Shown: positions 1 through 7,507, counted from the stretch's first letter. The stretch: DNA of 40,350 nt from Actinomycetes bacterium (GCA_023417775.1 JAEZEJ010000127.1:1-40350); one strand, 5' to 3'. Notes: generated by a model not told the origin, from the sequence alone. Numbers and translations are program-made.

Positions 1-744
1 GGCGCCCACCGCGCGCCTCGCTCGGCTCCTCGGGCCCGCCTGCACCGGGGTCGCCGCGCACGACCCTCGCGGCCGGTCCTCCCGCCGGTCGCGGCCGGTC
101 GGTGGTTCGCCCTGGACACCGTCGCCGAGACCACCGCGGCCACGCTGCTGCGCACCGAGCTCGCCCTCGGACGGCACGGTGTCATCACCAAGGGGGCCGT
201 CACCGCAGAACAGCAGCCGGGCGGTTTCGCCGCCATGTACCGCGTGCTGCGCGAACTGGAACAGTCCGGGAGCGCGCTGCGCGGGTACTTCGTCGACGGC
301 CTCGGCGGTGCGCAGTTCGCCGCCAATGGTGCGATCGACCGCCTCCGGGCCCTGCTGCGCGAGGACGACGCCCCCAGCGACGACGATGCCATCGTGCTGG
401 CCGCCACCGATCCGGCCAATCCCTATGGTGCCGCGCTCCCCTGGCCCGAGCGGGAGCTCGGCCATCGCCCGGGTCGCAAGGCGGGATCGTTGGTCGTCCT
501 GCACGACGGGGTTCTGGTGCTGTTCATCGAGCGCGGAGGCAAGACTCTCCTGACGTTCACCGAAGATCCCTCACGACTGGAGCGCGCGGCCGAGTCCTTC
601 GCGGCCACCGCGCGCCGGCTGCGACTCGGACGCTTCACCGTGCAGACCGCCGATGGCGAACCGGTCGCCTCCACCCCGATCGGCAAGGCGTTGGCCGCCG
701 CGGGATTCGAAGCGCACTTGAAGGGGCTGCGGCTCGATGCCTGA
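1..744 (+). CDS. lhr: ATP-dependent helicase Lhr, C-terminal part (5' end outside window)
   Basis: This is the last 247 residues of a large Lhr-type DEAD/DEAH helicase, a DNA-repair helicase of about 1500 residues in actinobacteria. The frame is open from base 1, so the helicase core lies upstream of the window. What is visible is the accessory C-terminal region: an Arg/Pro-rich linker, then a stretch around RHGVITKGAV and GGFAAMYRVLRELE that matches the Lhr C-terminal winged-helix domains, and a final segment with GKALAAAGFEAHLKGLRL. The stop codon overlaps the start of the following nei gene by 8 bases, which suggests co-transcription and translational coupling. The lhr-nei adjacency is also found in mycobacteria (Rv3296-Rv3297). 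Identification rests on remembered family similarity and this neighbour; confidence is good. Confidence 0.85.
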   Translation, partial: GAHRAPRSAPRARLHRGRRARPSRPVLPPVAAGRWFALDTVAETTAATLLRTELALGRHGVITKGAVTAEQQPGGFAAMYRVLRELEQSGSALRGYFVDGLGGAQFAANGAIDRLRALLREDDAPSDDDAIVLAATDPANPYGAALPWPERELGHRPGRKAGSLVVLHDGVLVLFIERGGKTLLTFTEDPSRLERAAESFAATARRLRLGRFTVQTADGEPVASTPIGKALAAAGFEAHLKGLRLDA

Positions 745-1522
745 AGGCGATACCGTCTGGCGCACGGCCCATCATCTCGATGCGGCCTTCGCCGGCACCG
801 AGCTCACCGTCACCGATTTCCGCGTCCCCGCCTTCGCGACCGTGGATCTGCGGGGAGAGCGGGTGGAGGACGTCGTGAGCCGCGGCAAGCATCTGCTGCT
901 GCGGACCCCGGGCTATGTCGTGCACTCCCATCTCAAGATGGAAGGGTCCTGGCACCTGTACCGTCTTCCCCGTCCACGCTGGCGTCGTCCGGCCCATACG
1001 GCTCGCGCCGTGCTGGAGAACGGGCGCTGGCAGGCCGTAGGATTCTCTCTGGGGGTGCTGGAGGTGCTGCCCCGCGGACGCGAGCAGGAGGCGGTCGGAC
1101 ACCTCGGACCGGATCTCCTGGACGAGGACTTCGACATGGACACGGCGGTCGGACATCTCGAGTCCGATCCGGCCCGTCCGGTCTTCCTGGCCCTGCTCGA
1201 TCAGCGCAATCTCGCCGGACTGGGCAATGAGTACGTCAACGAGCTGCTGTTCATGCGGCGGATCGCGCCCACACGTCCTGCCGGCGAGGTCGAGGACCTG
1301 TCAGGCTTCGTCGCGCTGGCCCGCCGGGTCCTCGGCGCGAATGCCCGGCGTGTGGAGCGGTCCTTCACCGGCAGCACCCGCGACGGTGAGGAGCGCTGGG
1401 TGTACCGGCGCGGCGGTCTGCGATGCCGACGCTGCGGCACGCCGATCGCCGAGAGTCAGTACGGCGACGACCCCACCCGCGAGCGCATCTGCTTCTGGTG
1501 TCCGAGCTGTCAGGCGCAGTGA
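737..1522 (+). CDS. nei: Endonuclease VIII / DNA glycosylase-AP lyase (Nei, Fpg family)
   Basis: A 261-residue bifunctional DNA glycosylase and AP lyase that removes oxidised bases in base-excision repair. The N-terminus is PEGDTVW after the initiator Met, the Nei signature: Pro2 is the catalytic nucleophile after Met removal and Glu3 the acid. A conserved Lys is at about residue 51 (RGKHLLL), and the helix-two-turn-helix region contains GLGNEYVNELLF near residues 161-172. A C-terminal zinc finger is complete, with Cys230, Cys233, Cys255 and Cys258, so the enzyme looks intact. The ATG lies inside the end of lhr, consistent with one operon devoted to DNA repair. Nei rather than Fpg (MutM) is favoured by GDTVW at the start. 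Confidence 0.93.
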   Translation: MPEGDTVWRTAHHLDAAFAGTELTVTDFRVPAFATVDLRGERVEDVVSRGKHLLLRTPGYVVHSHLKMEGSWHLYRLPRPRWRRPAHTARAVLENGRWQAVGFSLGVLEVLPRGREQEAVGHLGPDLLDEDFDMDTAVGHLESDPARPVFLALLDQRNLAGLGNEYVNELLFMRRIAPTRPAGEVEDLSGFVALARRVLGANARRVERSFTGSTRDGEERWVYRRGGLRCRRCGTPIAESQYGDDPTRERICFWCPSCQAQ

Positions 1523-1532
1523 GCGAACGGGA

Positions 1533-3014
1533 TCAGCCGACCGCGACCTCGTCGCGGGTCGGAAGCTCCGAGGTGCGCACCCAGACCATCTCCTCGTCGA
1601 GATCGGTCGTCCGCGCGTCCCAGGCGTCCAGGAACCAGTTCTGCCGGATCTTCCACGGCTTGCGGGAGCCGGCCTGCGGGAGCTTGTCGGCCACGCGCTG
1701 GATGTACCCGGAATCCAGGTCGAGGATCGGCGCCGAGGGACCGCTCTCACCGTCGGGATTGGGCATGCCGTAGGCGTAGCCGTTCTCGTCGAGGTGGTTG
1801 AGGAAGCGCGCGACGTACTTCCAGGTGAGATCGGCGCGCAGCGTCCAGGAGGCATTGGTATAGCCGACGCACCAGGCCATATTCGGCAGGCCGCTGAACA
1901 TCAGGCCCTTATAGGTATAGACATCGTGCGGATCGATCGCGCGGCCGTCGACCGAGATGTCGATGGAGCCCATGGCGACCAGCTGCAACCCGGTCGCGGT
2001 GACGACCACATCGGCGTCGAGATGCTCGCCGGAGGCCAGGGCGATGCCCTTGGGGGTGAACTCCTCGATGTGGTCGGTCACGATCGCGCCCTTGCCCTGG
2101 CGGACCACGCGCCACAGGTCACCGCCGGGGACGACGCAGAGCCGCTGGTCCCAGGGCTTGTACCGCGGGGTGAGGCTGACCGGGTCCACCTCGGGCACCT
2201 GACGCTGAGCCATGCCGAGCAGGATCCTGCGCGCGAGGGCGGGGAAGGTGCGGCAGAAGACGTAGAAGCCCACCGTCATCACGGCGTACCGCAGCCGGGT
2301 GGCCTGGTGCACGATGCTCTTGGGGAGCACGCGGCGGGCGATATTCGCGATCGGATCCTTCCCCGGCTGGGAGAGGATGTAGGTGGGTGAGCGCTGCAGC
2401 ATCGTCACCTTGGCCGCATCGCGAGCCATCGACGGCAGCAGGGTGATCGCGGTCGCCCCGGAGCCGACGATCACGACGTTCTTGTCGGTGTAGTCGAGGT
2501 CCTCAGGCCAGAACTGCGGGTGGACGATCTCACCCTCGTAGTTCTCCAGACCCGGGAAATCGGGCGTGTAGCCCTCGTCATAGCTGTAGTAGCCGCTGCA
2601 CAGGTACAGGAAGGAGGCGATGGTCGTCTCGATGCTGCCATCGGAGAGACGCGAGGTGACCGTCCAGGTGGCGTCGTCACTGGACCAGTCGGCCGTCAGC
2701 ACGCGACGGCCGAAGCGGATGTGCCGGTCGATGCCGTTCTCACGGGCGGTGTCGGCGATGTACTGCCGGATGTCGCCGCCGTCGGCGATCGCCTTCTCAT
2801 TCGTCCAGGGGCGGAACGGGTAGCTGAGCGTGTACATGTCCGAGTCCGAGCGCACCCCGGGGTAACGGAAGAGATCCCAGGTACCGCCTGTGCGCTCGCG
2901 CTGCTCGACGATGGCATAGGTCTTGCCGGGGCTCATCTGCTGGAGTCGGTAGGCGGCTCCGATTCCCGAGAGCCCGGCGCCGACGATCAGGACATCCACG
3001 CGGTCTGTGCTCAT
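1533..3014 (-). CDS. FAD-dependent Baeyer-Villiger-type monooxygenase (EthA-like)
   Basis: A 493-residue NADPH- and FAD-dependent monooxygenase. An N-terminal Rossmann FAD site (GAGLSG, residues 12-17) is followed by GGTWDLFRYPG and SDSDMYTL. The Baeyer-Villiger fingerprint is present as YEGEIVHPQFWP (159-170), and a second nucleotide site GSGATA is at 184-189. Length and motif order match EthA of Mycobacterium tuberculosis, which oxidises ketones and activates thioamide drugs; the physiological substrate is unknown. The start is taken at 3014 (MSTDRVDVL) because a GAGAAT hexamer lies 7 bases upstream. Upstream in-frame ATGs at 3023 and 3047 are alternatives, the first with a GGAGG 4 bases before it. 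The gene is divergent from a VKOR gene and has three palindromes upstream. No linked TetR/EthR-type regulator is in the window. Confidence 0.88.
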   Translation of the reverse strand: MSTDRVDVLIVGAGLSGIGAAYRLQQMSPGKTYAIVEQRERTGGTWDLFRYPGVRSDSDMYTLSYPFRPWTNEKAIADGGDIRQYIADTARENGIDRHIRFGRRVLTADWSSDDATWTVTSRLSDGSIETTIASFLYLCSGYYSYDEGYTPDFPGLENYEGEIVHPQFWPEDLDYTDKNVVIVGSGATAITLLPSMARDAAKVTMLQRSPTYILSQPGKDPIANIARRVLPKSIVHQATRLRYAVMTVGFYVFCRTFPALARRILLGMAQRQVPEVDPVSLTPRYKPWDQRLCVVPGGDLWRVVRQGKGAIVTDHIEEFTPKGIALASGEHLDADVVVTATGLQLVAMGSIDISVDGRAIDPHDVYTYKGLMFSGLPNMAWCVGYTNASWTLRADLTWKYVARFLNHLDENGYAYGMPNPDGESGPSAPILDLDSGYIQRVADKLPQAGSRKPWKIRQNWFLDAWDARTTDLDEEMVWVRTSELPTRDEVAVG

Positions 3015-3021
3015 GTGCCTC

Positions 3022-3027
3022 ATTCTC
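3022..3027 (-). promoter_or_regulatory. -10-like hexamer for leaderless monooxygenase start
   Basis: GAGAAT on the minus strand is followed after 7 bases by the ATG at 3014. The same GAGAAT plus 6-7 bases plus ATG arrangement occurs before smpB and the PLP enzyme at 37026. It overlaps a possible ribosome binding site for the alternative ATG at 3023, so the call is uncertain. Confidence 0.4.
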
Positions 3028-3037
3028 CCTCCACGGG

Positions 3038-3097
3038 GTCCGATCATCGGACTTATGTGACATCGTGGATGTCACGTTAACAGATACCGAGGGTATC
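3038..3097. promoter_or_regulatory. Cluster of three palindromes (candidate operators)
   Basis: Three separate dyads lie between the divergent monooxygenase and VKOR genes. First, GTCCGAT-c-ATCGGAC at 3038-3052, centred on 3045. Second, GTGACATC-gtg-GATGTCAC at 3057-3075, centred on 3066. Third, GATACC-gag-GGTATC at 3083-3097, centred on 3090. All arms are perfect. The first overlaps the expected -35 position of the monooxygenase promoter, a common place for a repressor. The centres are 21 and 24 bases apart, roughly two DNA turns. The cognate regulator is not identifiable from the window. Confidence 0.55.
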
Positions 3098-3140
3098 GGG
3101 AAGTCCCTTCATGTCGCCCCGAGGGTGACCCCCTCGTGCC

Positions 3141-3146
3141 TAGGAT
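3141..3146 (+). promoter_or_regulatory. -10 element of leaderless VKOR promoter
   Basis: TAGGAT ends 6 bases before the ATG at 3153 and there is no ribosome binding site, so transcription probably starts at or next to the initiation codon. No clear -35 is visible. Confidence 0.5.
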
Positions 3147-3152
3147 GTGCAC

Positions 3153-3770
3153 ATGACGACGGCAACCGACACCGCTGCGGCCGACGGCCCGGTGGCACCA
3201 GAGCCCGCCCCGCTCGGCGAGACCCATCGCGTCCTCGGGGCGTTCCTGGCGATCGCCGGGGCGATCGGCGTGCTGGCCTCGTCCATCCTCACGATCGACA
3301 AGATCACGCTCCTGCAGTCGCAGGTCGACGGCGAGGATCTGAGCCTGGGCTGCGACCTCAGTGCCTTCGTCAGCTGCAGCGGAGTCATCGCCTCGGACCA
3401 GGCCTCGGCCTTCGGCTTCCCCAATCCCCTCATCGGGATCGCCGGCTTCGCGGTCGTCACGACACTGGGCGTCCTCCTGGCGGCCGGCGGTCGCCTGCCC
3501 GGCTGGGTCTGGGGCGGCTTGCAGGCCGGTGTGATCTTCGGCATCGGCTTCGTGACCTGGCTGCAGTATCAGAGCATCGCCAATATCGGCAAGCTCTGCC
3601 CCTGGTGCATGGTCGTGTGGACCGTCATGATCCCGATGTTCGTGCTGGTCACAGCGCGCAACGTGCCGGGCAGGTTCCTGCGCAACTGGTCGGGCCTGAT
3701 CATCGCGCTGTGGTACATCGCCGTCATCGCGACGATCTTCTTCGTCTTCGGCGACAGCCTCTGGGCCTGA
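3153..3770 (+). CDS. Vitamin K epoxide reductase (VKOR) family membrane oxidoreductase
   Basis: A 205-residue integral membrane protein with about five hydrophobic segments. Family members reduce a quinone while oxidising a DsbA-like thiol protein, so they drive disulfide formation in exported proteins. The four expected cysteines are all present: the loop pair Cys67 and Cys75 (GCDLSAFVSC) and the active-site CPWC (Cys149, Cys152) at the start of a membrane helix. The soluble N-terminus is short, and no thioredoxin domain is fused at the C-terminus. The ATG at 3153 was preferred over a GTG two codons earlier because of the TAGGAT box just upstream. A following esterase gene has its own promoter-like box. 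The partner DsbA-like protein is not encoded nearby. Confidence 0.9.
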   Translation: MTTATDTAAADGPVAPEPAPLGETHRVLGAFLAIAGAIGVLASSILTIDKITLLQSQVDGEDLSLGCDLSAFVSCSGVIASDQASAFGFPNPLIGIAGFAVVTTLGVLLAAGGRLPGWVWGGLQAGVIFGIGFVTWLQYQSIANIGKLCPWCMVVWTVMIPMFVLVTARNVPGRFLRNWSGLIIALWYIAVIATIFFVFGDSLWA

Positions 3771-3820
3771 TCCGCCGGCTCCCTCGGCGGTCGTGTCCGG
3801 CGGGCATGCGCTTCGGCCGG

Positions 3821-3826
3821 TAGCGT
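3821..3826 (+). promoter_or_regulatory. -10 element of leaderless esterase promoter
   Basis: TAGCGT is followed after 7 bases by the GTG at 3834, with no ribosome binding site. This fits the leaderless pattern seen at several other genes of the window. Confidence 0.5.
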
Positions 3827-3833
3827 CGAGCCG

Positions 3834-5030
3834 GTGACTGCCGCACCTCGTCGTCGCCCCTCGCTCATCGTCGCCGCCCTCCTCGGGATCGTCATCGCGC
3901 TGAGCCAGCTGTTGGCGCTCCTGCCGCCCGCCTGGGTGCACCCCCTGCTCGCGTCACCGTGGTCTCAGTACGGGGTCGTGTCGCTGTCGGTGGCCCGCGA
4001 CGAGCTGGGCGCCTGGGTGGTGATCCTGGCGCTGGTCGCCGCACTGCTGGCCTGGCGGGCTCTCGGGGCAGGACGGTCGGTGCCCCGCACGACCATCGGC
4101 GCCCTGACGGGTCTCGGCTTGGTGGCCTCGCTCGTCACCTCGGGATTGCTCATCTACACCTCCGTGGATCAAGGCGCCGGATTCCGGCCGTTCGCCCCGC
4201 TCGTGCCGACGGCCAGCGGCCACGGAGGACCCGACGAGACGGTCACCATCGGCAGCGCGGAGGGCGAGGCCCTGCGCGCGGACCTCTATCGCGCCGAGGG
4301 CGAGGACGCGGCTCCCGTGGTGCTCTATGTCCACGGCGGCGGATTCGACGGGGGTTCCCGCGGCCCGAACGCCCTCAATCGCCACCTGGCGGACCGCGGC
4401 TATGCGGTGCTCGATGTCGAATACCGCCTGGCGCGAACGGATCGGCCGACCTGGGATCTGGCCGTCGCCGATGTCGGCTGCGCGCTCACCTGGGTCGGAC
4501 GCGAGGGCGCCGCCTTCGGCCTCGATCCCGAGCGGGTCGCGGTCCTCGGCGAGTCGGCAGGTGGCAATCTGGCGCTCAACGCGGCCTACCGGAGCGTCGA
4601 CGGAGACCTGCAGCCCTCATGCGGTTCGACGGACGACCTTCCCGAGGTGAGCGCGGTGATCGGCGGCTATCCGGTGGTCGATCTCACCGGGGACGAGGCG
4701 GAGACCGGTCTCGGCCGACTGATGGGCGAGGTCTACACGGGCGGGAGCCCCGAGGAGTTCCCCGACCGCTACGCGGCCATCGCCCCGGCCTCGCATGTCA
4801 CGGCGGACTCACCGCCCACCCTCGTGTATCACGGCACCCGCGATCATCTCGTCCTTCCCGGGCCGGTCGAGCAGTTCGTGAAGGAGGCCCGGAGCGAGGG
4901 CGTAGCGACGCGCTACACCGCGATCCCCGCCACGGATCACGGCGCCGGAAGCCTGCTCGGCACCTCGACGTGGGGCACGGGCATCATCCAGGCGGTCGTC
5001 GTGCAGTGGCTCGACGCTCACCTGGCCTGA
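3834..5030 (+). CDS. Membrane-anchored alpha/beta hydrolase (HSL-type esterase/lipase)
   Basis: A 398-residue protein. Residues 1-110 hold about three membrane segments (near 11-31, 61-80 and 88-108). The rest is an alpha/beta-hydrolase domain of the hormone-sensitive lipase type. The oxyanion-hole motif HGGG is at 167-170, the nucleophile elbow GESAGG places Ser241, and the expected acid and base are Asp337 (GTRDH) and His369 (TDHG). The catalytic triad is therefore complete. The domain should face outward or lie at the membrane and hydrolyse short acyl or carboxyl esters; the substrate is unknown. The GTG start is supported by a TAGCGT box 7 bases upstream. The gene ends 9 bases from a convergent small exported-protein gene. 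Confidence 0.85.
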   Translation: MTAAPRRRPSLIVAALLGIVIALSQLLALLPPAWVHPLLASPWSQYGVVSLSVARDELGAWVVILALVAALLAWRALGAGRSVPRTTIGALTGLGLVASLVTSGLLIYTSVDQGAGFRPFAPLVPTASGHGGPDETVTIGSAEGEALRADLYRAEGEDAAPVVLYVHGGGFDGGSRGPNALNRHLADRGYAVLDVEYRLARTDRPTWDLAVADVGCALTWVGREGAAFGLDPERVAVLGESAGGNLALNAAYRSVDGDLQPSCGSTDDLPEVSAVIGGYPVVDLTGDEAETGLGRLMGEVYTGGSPEEFPDRYAAIAPASHVTADSPPTLVYHGTRDHLVLPGPVEQFVKEARSEGVATRYTAIPATDHGAGSLLGTSTWGTGIIQAVVVQWLDAHLA

Positions 5031-5039
5031 GTGCCCGGA

Positions 5040-5447
5040 TCAGCCGAACCCGTCGGATCCGAAGAGGGCGATCCGTGTCGTGATCAAGCCGACGAAGGGC
5101 GCTCGTGCGGTCGCGACACAGGTGAGACCGGGCAGCAACGGAGGCATCGACCGAACGGCATCCTGCGCGAGGCCCCTCGGCCCCATCGGGATGAGTCGTC
5201 GCTTCGCGTTCCCGCGGATCATCTCGGGCGAGAGATCGACGTCGCCGGATGGAACGACGATGTCGCACGTTCCCCCGACCGGGCAGTCCTCGACCGATCG
5301 ATAGGGCTGCTCGGCGATCCTGGACCGCATCCGGTCCTCCAGCGCCGTCTCAGGATCTTGCGATGCCGCCGCGGGCGTCTCGACCAGGGGAAGCGCTAGC
5401 GCCGCCACCAGCGCTAGCGACGCCGGACGAACCATAAGAACTCGCAC
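5040..5447 (-). CDS. Small exported protein of unknown function
   Basis: A 135-residue protein that I do not recognise. The start is set at a GTG preceded by GGAGGGGGG at good spacing; a longer reading frame upstream looks spurious. Residues 1-28 form a Sec signal peptide with a hydrophobic core (LALVAALALPLV) and a likely cleavage at TPAAA-S. The mature protein of about 105 residues carries three cysteines. Two are close together (Cys55 and Cys61 in EDCPVGGTC) and one is at Cys110, so a disulfide is plausible. No lipobox or sorting signal is seen. It is convergent with the esterase and lies downstream of the tmRNA terminator, so it is probably transcribed alone. Confidence 0.65.
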   Translation of the reverse strand: MRVLMVRPASLALVAALALPLVETPAAASQDPETALEDRMRSRIAEQPYRSVEDCPVGGTCDIVVPSGDVDLSPEMIRGNAKRRLIPMGPRGLAQDAVRSMPPLLPGLTCVATARAPFVGLITTRIALFGSDGFG

Positions 5448-5526
5448 GATTCCCCCCTCCGAAACGGACGATGTCATCCTTCCGCCATCTCGCGACCCGG
5501 TCAACACCCGCATCCCGCAGACAGCA

Positions 5527-5559
5527 CGGCGCCCCACCTCGCGAGGAGGTGGGGCGCCG
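5527..5559 (-). terminator. Terminator of ssrA
   Basis: A perfect 14-bp GC-rich stem (5527-5540 with 5546-5559) with a 5-base loop. It starts about 10 bases beyond the 3' end of the tmRNA. There is no T-tract, as is common for actinobacterial terminators. Confidence 0.75.
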
Positions 5560-5569
5560 CGTGATGCCG

Positions 5570-5939
5570 TGGAGCTGCCGGGAATCGAACCCGGGTCCTC
5601 TGGCGCTGAGCTAGGTCTTCTCCGGGTGCAGTTTGTCGGTAGTCGTTTTCTCAGCCCCGGCGCTCGGACAAACACGTCGCCGACGGGCTCAGCCGTACTT
5701 GAGTCCCGATCACCGCCTACGGCAGGCAGTGATCAGCAAGTCCCCTTAATGAGACAGACGATCCGGAACGGGGACGCTCCCGGGTCTGCCCTTCACCGGT
5801 CGCTGTCAGGCAGCGAGGGCGAAGTCAGTGCGCTTGGAATCGGCACTTATTGGTTTGCAACGATCGTTTAAGAGATGACGTTGCCTTCTCTACCCGCTTC
5901 TCCTAGGTCGAACGACCACAGTCGAAACCGATCAGCCCC
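5570..5939 (-). ncRNA. ssrA: Transfer-messenger RNA (tmRNA)
   Basis: tmRNA rescues stalled ribosomes together with SmpB and adds a degradation tag. The 5' end reads GGGGCTGATCGGTTTCGACT, the near-universal tmRNA start. The 3' end carries the T-arm GGTTCGATTCC and the strand CAGCTCC, which pairs with GGGGCTG to close the tRNA-like domain. The CCA end is not encoded: the base after the discriminator A is followed by CGG. The tag reading frame is on the minus strand from GCC at 5842-5844 to the TGA at 5806-5808. It reads ADSKRTDFALAA, the expected ALAA ending. Length is 370 bases. A strong hairpin follows. smpB lies upstream on the same strand, separated by an amidohydrolase gene. Confidence 0.95.
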
Positions 5940-5945
5940 TCTTGA

Positions 5946-5974
5946 GTTATCAATACCGGCGAACCGGCTCTCAC
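5946..5974 (-). promoter_or_regulatory. Candidate ssrA promoter
   Basis: On the minus strand GATAAC (5946-5951) lies 6 bases before the first base of tmRNA. GTGAGA (5969-5974) lies 17 bases further upstream as a weak -35. Spacing is right for a housekeeping promoter, so ssrA need not depend on read-through from smpB. Confidence 0.5.
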
Positions 5975-6000
5975 AGTCTACAACCCCGGCGGGGCACCGA

Positions 6001-6876
6001 CTATTCCGAGATGCCGAAGAGATCGGCTCCGTTGTCCCAGAGAACGGCGCGCATCCAGTCGTCGCCGAGGTCGAGCCGGTCGAGGGCCTCGATCTGGTGA
6101 GCGTAGGCGTACGGGATATTCGGGAAGTCGGTGCCGAAGAGGATCCGATCCCTCACCCGCGCCAGCCGAGGGACGACCCCGTCGGGGATCTGCCGGTCGG
6201 TGAAGAAGTCGACGAAGGTCATGGTGGTGTCGAGGCGGACCTCGTCGTAGCGTTCGGCGAGGTCGAGGAACTCGTGGACCTCCGGCATCCCGAGATGGGC
6301 GATGATCAGCCGCAGTCGGGGATACCGTTCCAGCACCGCCTCCACGCCACGCGGCCCGGTGTGCGGTCCGGGCGCGGGCCCGGAGCCCGCATGCAGGACG
6401 ATCGGCGTCCCAGCCGCCTCGAGGGCCGACCACACCGGGTCGAGCAACGGGTCATCGGCCGCGAACTCACCGACCTGCAGGTGGGCCTTGACGACCTGGA
6501 CCCCGCCGTCGATCAGCTCCGGGACGTACCGCGCCGCCTCTGGCTCGGGATAGAAGGTCCCGGACCACAGGCTGTCGGGAACGCGCCGCGCGAAGTCGCG
6601 GTTCCAGTCGTTCATGAACTCCGCGACACCCGGCTTATGGGCATAGGACAACGCCCCGAAGGCTCGTACACCCATCGACCGCAGATGCGCGACCCGTTCC
6701 TCATCGCTCCACCGATAGGTGATCGGCCACGGGCGGCCGAGCAGTGGTCCGGCGGCATCGAAATAGGCCCAGACCTTCGCCAGCACCTGCGGCGCCATGA
6801 AGTGCACGTGAACGTCGACGATGCCCGGCAACCCCAGCCCATCGAGATAGGCCGGGATGTCCTCGTCCCGCATCAC
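6001..6876 (-). CDS. Amidohydrolase family (COG2159-type) metal-dependent hydrolase
   Basis: A 291-residue TIM-barrel protein of the amidohydrolase-2 superfamily, whose members hydrolyse or decarboxylate small substrates with a bound metal. The metal-site signature HVH follows strand 1 (GIVDVHVHF, residues 19-26). Later come IVLHAG, IIAHLG and the metal Asp in LFGTDFPNIPY, all in the usual order, so the enzyme should be active. The substrate cannot be told. The start is a GTG overlapping the smpB stop by 4 bases, with an ATG as second codon. This implies translational coupling to smpB, although no functional link to trans-translation is known. A short CCCC-GCC-GGGG hairpin after the stop may be a weak terminator. 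Confidence 0.82.
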   Translation of the reverse strand: MMRDEDIPAYLDGLGLPGIVDVHVHFMAPQVLAKVWAYFDAAGPLLGRPWPITYRWSDEERVAHLRSMGVRAFGALSYAHKPGVAEFMNDWNRDFARRVPDSLWSGTFYPEPEAARYVPELIDGGVQVVKAHLQVGEFAADDPLLDPVWSALEAAGTPIVLHAGSGPAPGPHTGPRGVEAVLERYPRLRLIIAHLGMPEVHEFLDLAERYDEVRLDTTMTFVDFFTDRQIPDGVVPRLARVRDRILFGTDFPNIPYAYAHQIEALDRLDLGDDWMRAVLWDNGADLFGISE

Positions 6877-7346
6877 ATGCCCTTGAACTTGCGCCCGAAC
6901 TCGCGTTCGACATCGCGCTTGGCCTGCTGCGCGGCGATAGCGTGGCGCTTGTCGTACTCCTTCTTGCCGCGAGCCAGCGCGATCTCGACCTTGGCCCGGC
7001 CGTCCTTGAAGTACAGCGAGAGCGGGATGAGCGTCAGTCCCTTGGCCTGGGTGCGCTGCTGGATCTTGTCGATCTCGGAACGGTGCAGCAGCATCTTGCG
7101 CCGACGCCGGGTCTCATGATTGGTCCACGTGCCGTTGTCGTACTGCGGGATGTGCACCTGCAGCAGCCACGCCTCGCCGTTCTCGATATCGCCGAAGCCG
7201 TCGACCAGCGACGCGCGACCCGCACGGAGCGACTTGACCTCGGTTCCGGTCAGCACCAAGCCCGCCTCGAAGGTGTCCTCGATGTGGTAGTCGTGACGTG
7301 CCTTCTTGTTCTGCGCGATCAGCTTGCGACCGGTCTCCTTGGCCAT
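6873..7346 (-). CDS. smpB: SsrA-binding protein SmpB
   Basis: A 157-residue RNA-binding protein that brings tmRNA to stalled ribosomes. Recognisable family segments are NKKARHDYHI near the N-terminus, GLVLTGTEVKSLRAGRASLVD, and LHRSEIDKIQQ. The basic C-terminal tail ends in GRKFKGM and reads the empty mRNA channel. Length is typical. The start MAKETGRK was chosen over in-frame upstream ATGs because it matches the family N-terminus and has GAGAAT 7 bases upstream. The following amidohydrolase overlaps by 4 bases and ssrA comes next, so the two trans-translation genes are split by an unrelated enzyme. Confidence 0.97.
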   Translation of the reverse strand: MAKETGRKLIAQNKKARHDYHIEDTFEAGLVLTGTEVKSLRAGRASLVDGFGDIENGEAWLLQVHIPQYDNGTWTNHETRRRRKMLLHRSEIDKIQQRTQAKGLTLIPLSLYFKDGRAKVEIALARGKKEYDKRHAIAAQQAKRDVEREFGRKFKGM

Positions 7347-7353
7347 ACCCACC

Positions 7354-7359
7354 ATTCTC
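7354..7359 (-). promoter_or_regulatory. -10-like hexamer of leaderless smpB promoter
   Basis: GAGAAT on the minus strand is followed after 7 bases by the smpB ATG at 7346. No ribosome binding site is present. Confidence 0.45.
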
Positions 7360-7450
7360 TCAGAGCGGTCCAGGGCGCCGAGCACGCCTCACCACCACGA
7401 CGCCGGGGTCGGTGCCGCACCGTGATGACTCGCCACGCTGCGCCGGCCGG

Positions 7451-7507
7451 GGGCGGTGAGCAGTCAACCACCATCGGGCGCGAACCGTGGTTGACGGCTC
7501 ATCGCCC
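7451..7507 (-). terminator. Long hairpin after the M23 hydrolase gene
   Basis: The segment 7451-7471 pairs with 7487-7507 over 21 positions. There is one A/G mismatch and one pair that is G-T on the plus strand, and the loop is 15 bases. The inner part GTCAACCAC / GTGGTTGAC is perfect. It begins 15 bases after the stop codon of the hydrolase gene, so it is best read as its terminator, insulating smpB. No T-tract follows. Confidence 0.65.

Noticed and set aside
5570..5640. tRNA-like T-arm sequence that could be called as a tRNA
   Set aside because: It is the 3' part of the tmRNA; the matching acceptor strand is 300 bases away and there is no anticodon arm.
5875..7119. 414-residue plus-strand frame over the amidohydrolase and tmRNA 5' end
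   Set aside because: Antisense to two supported features and without family features.
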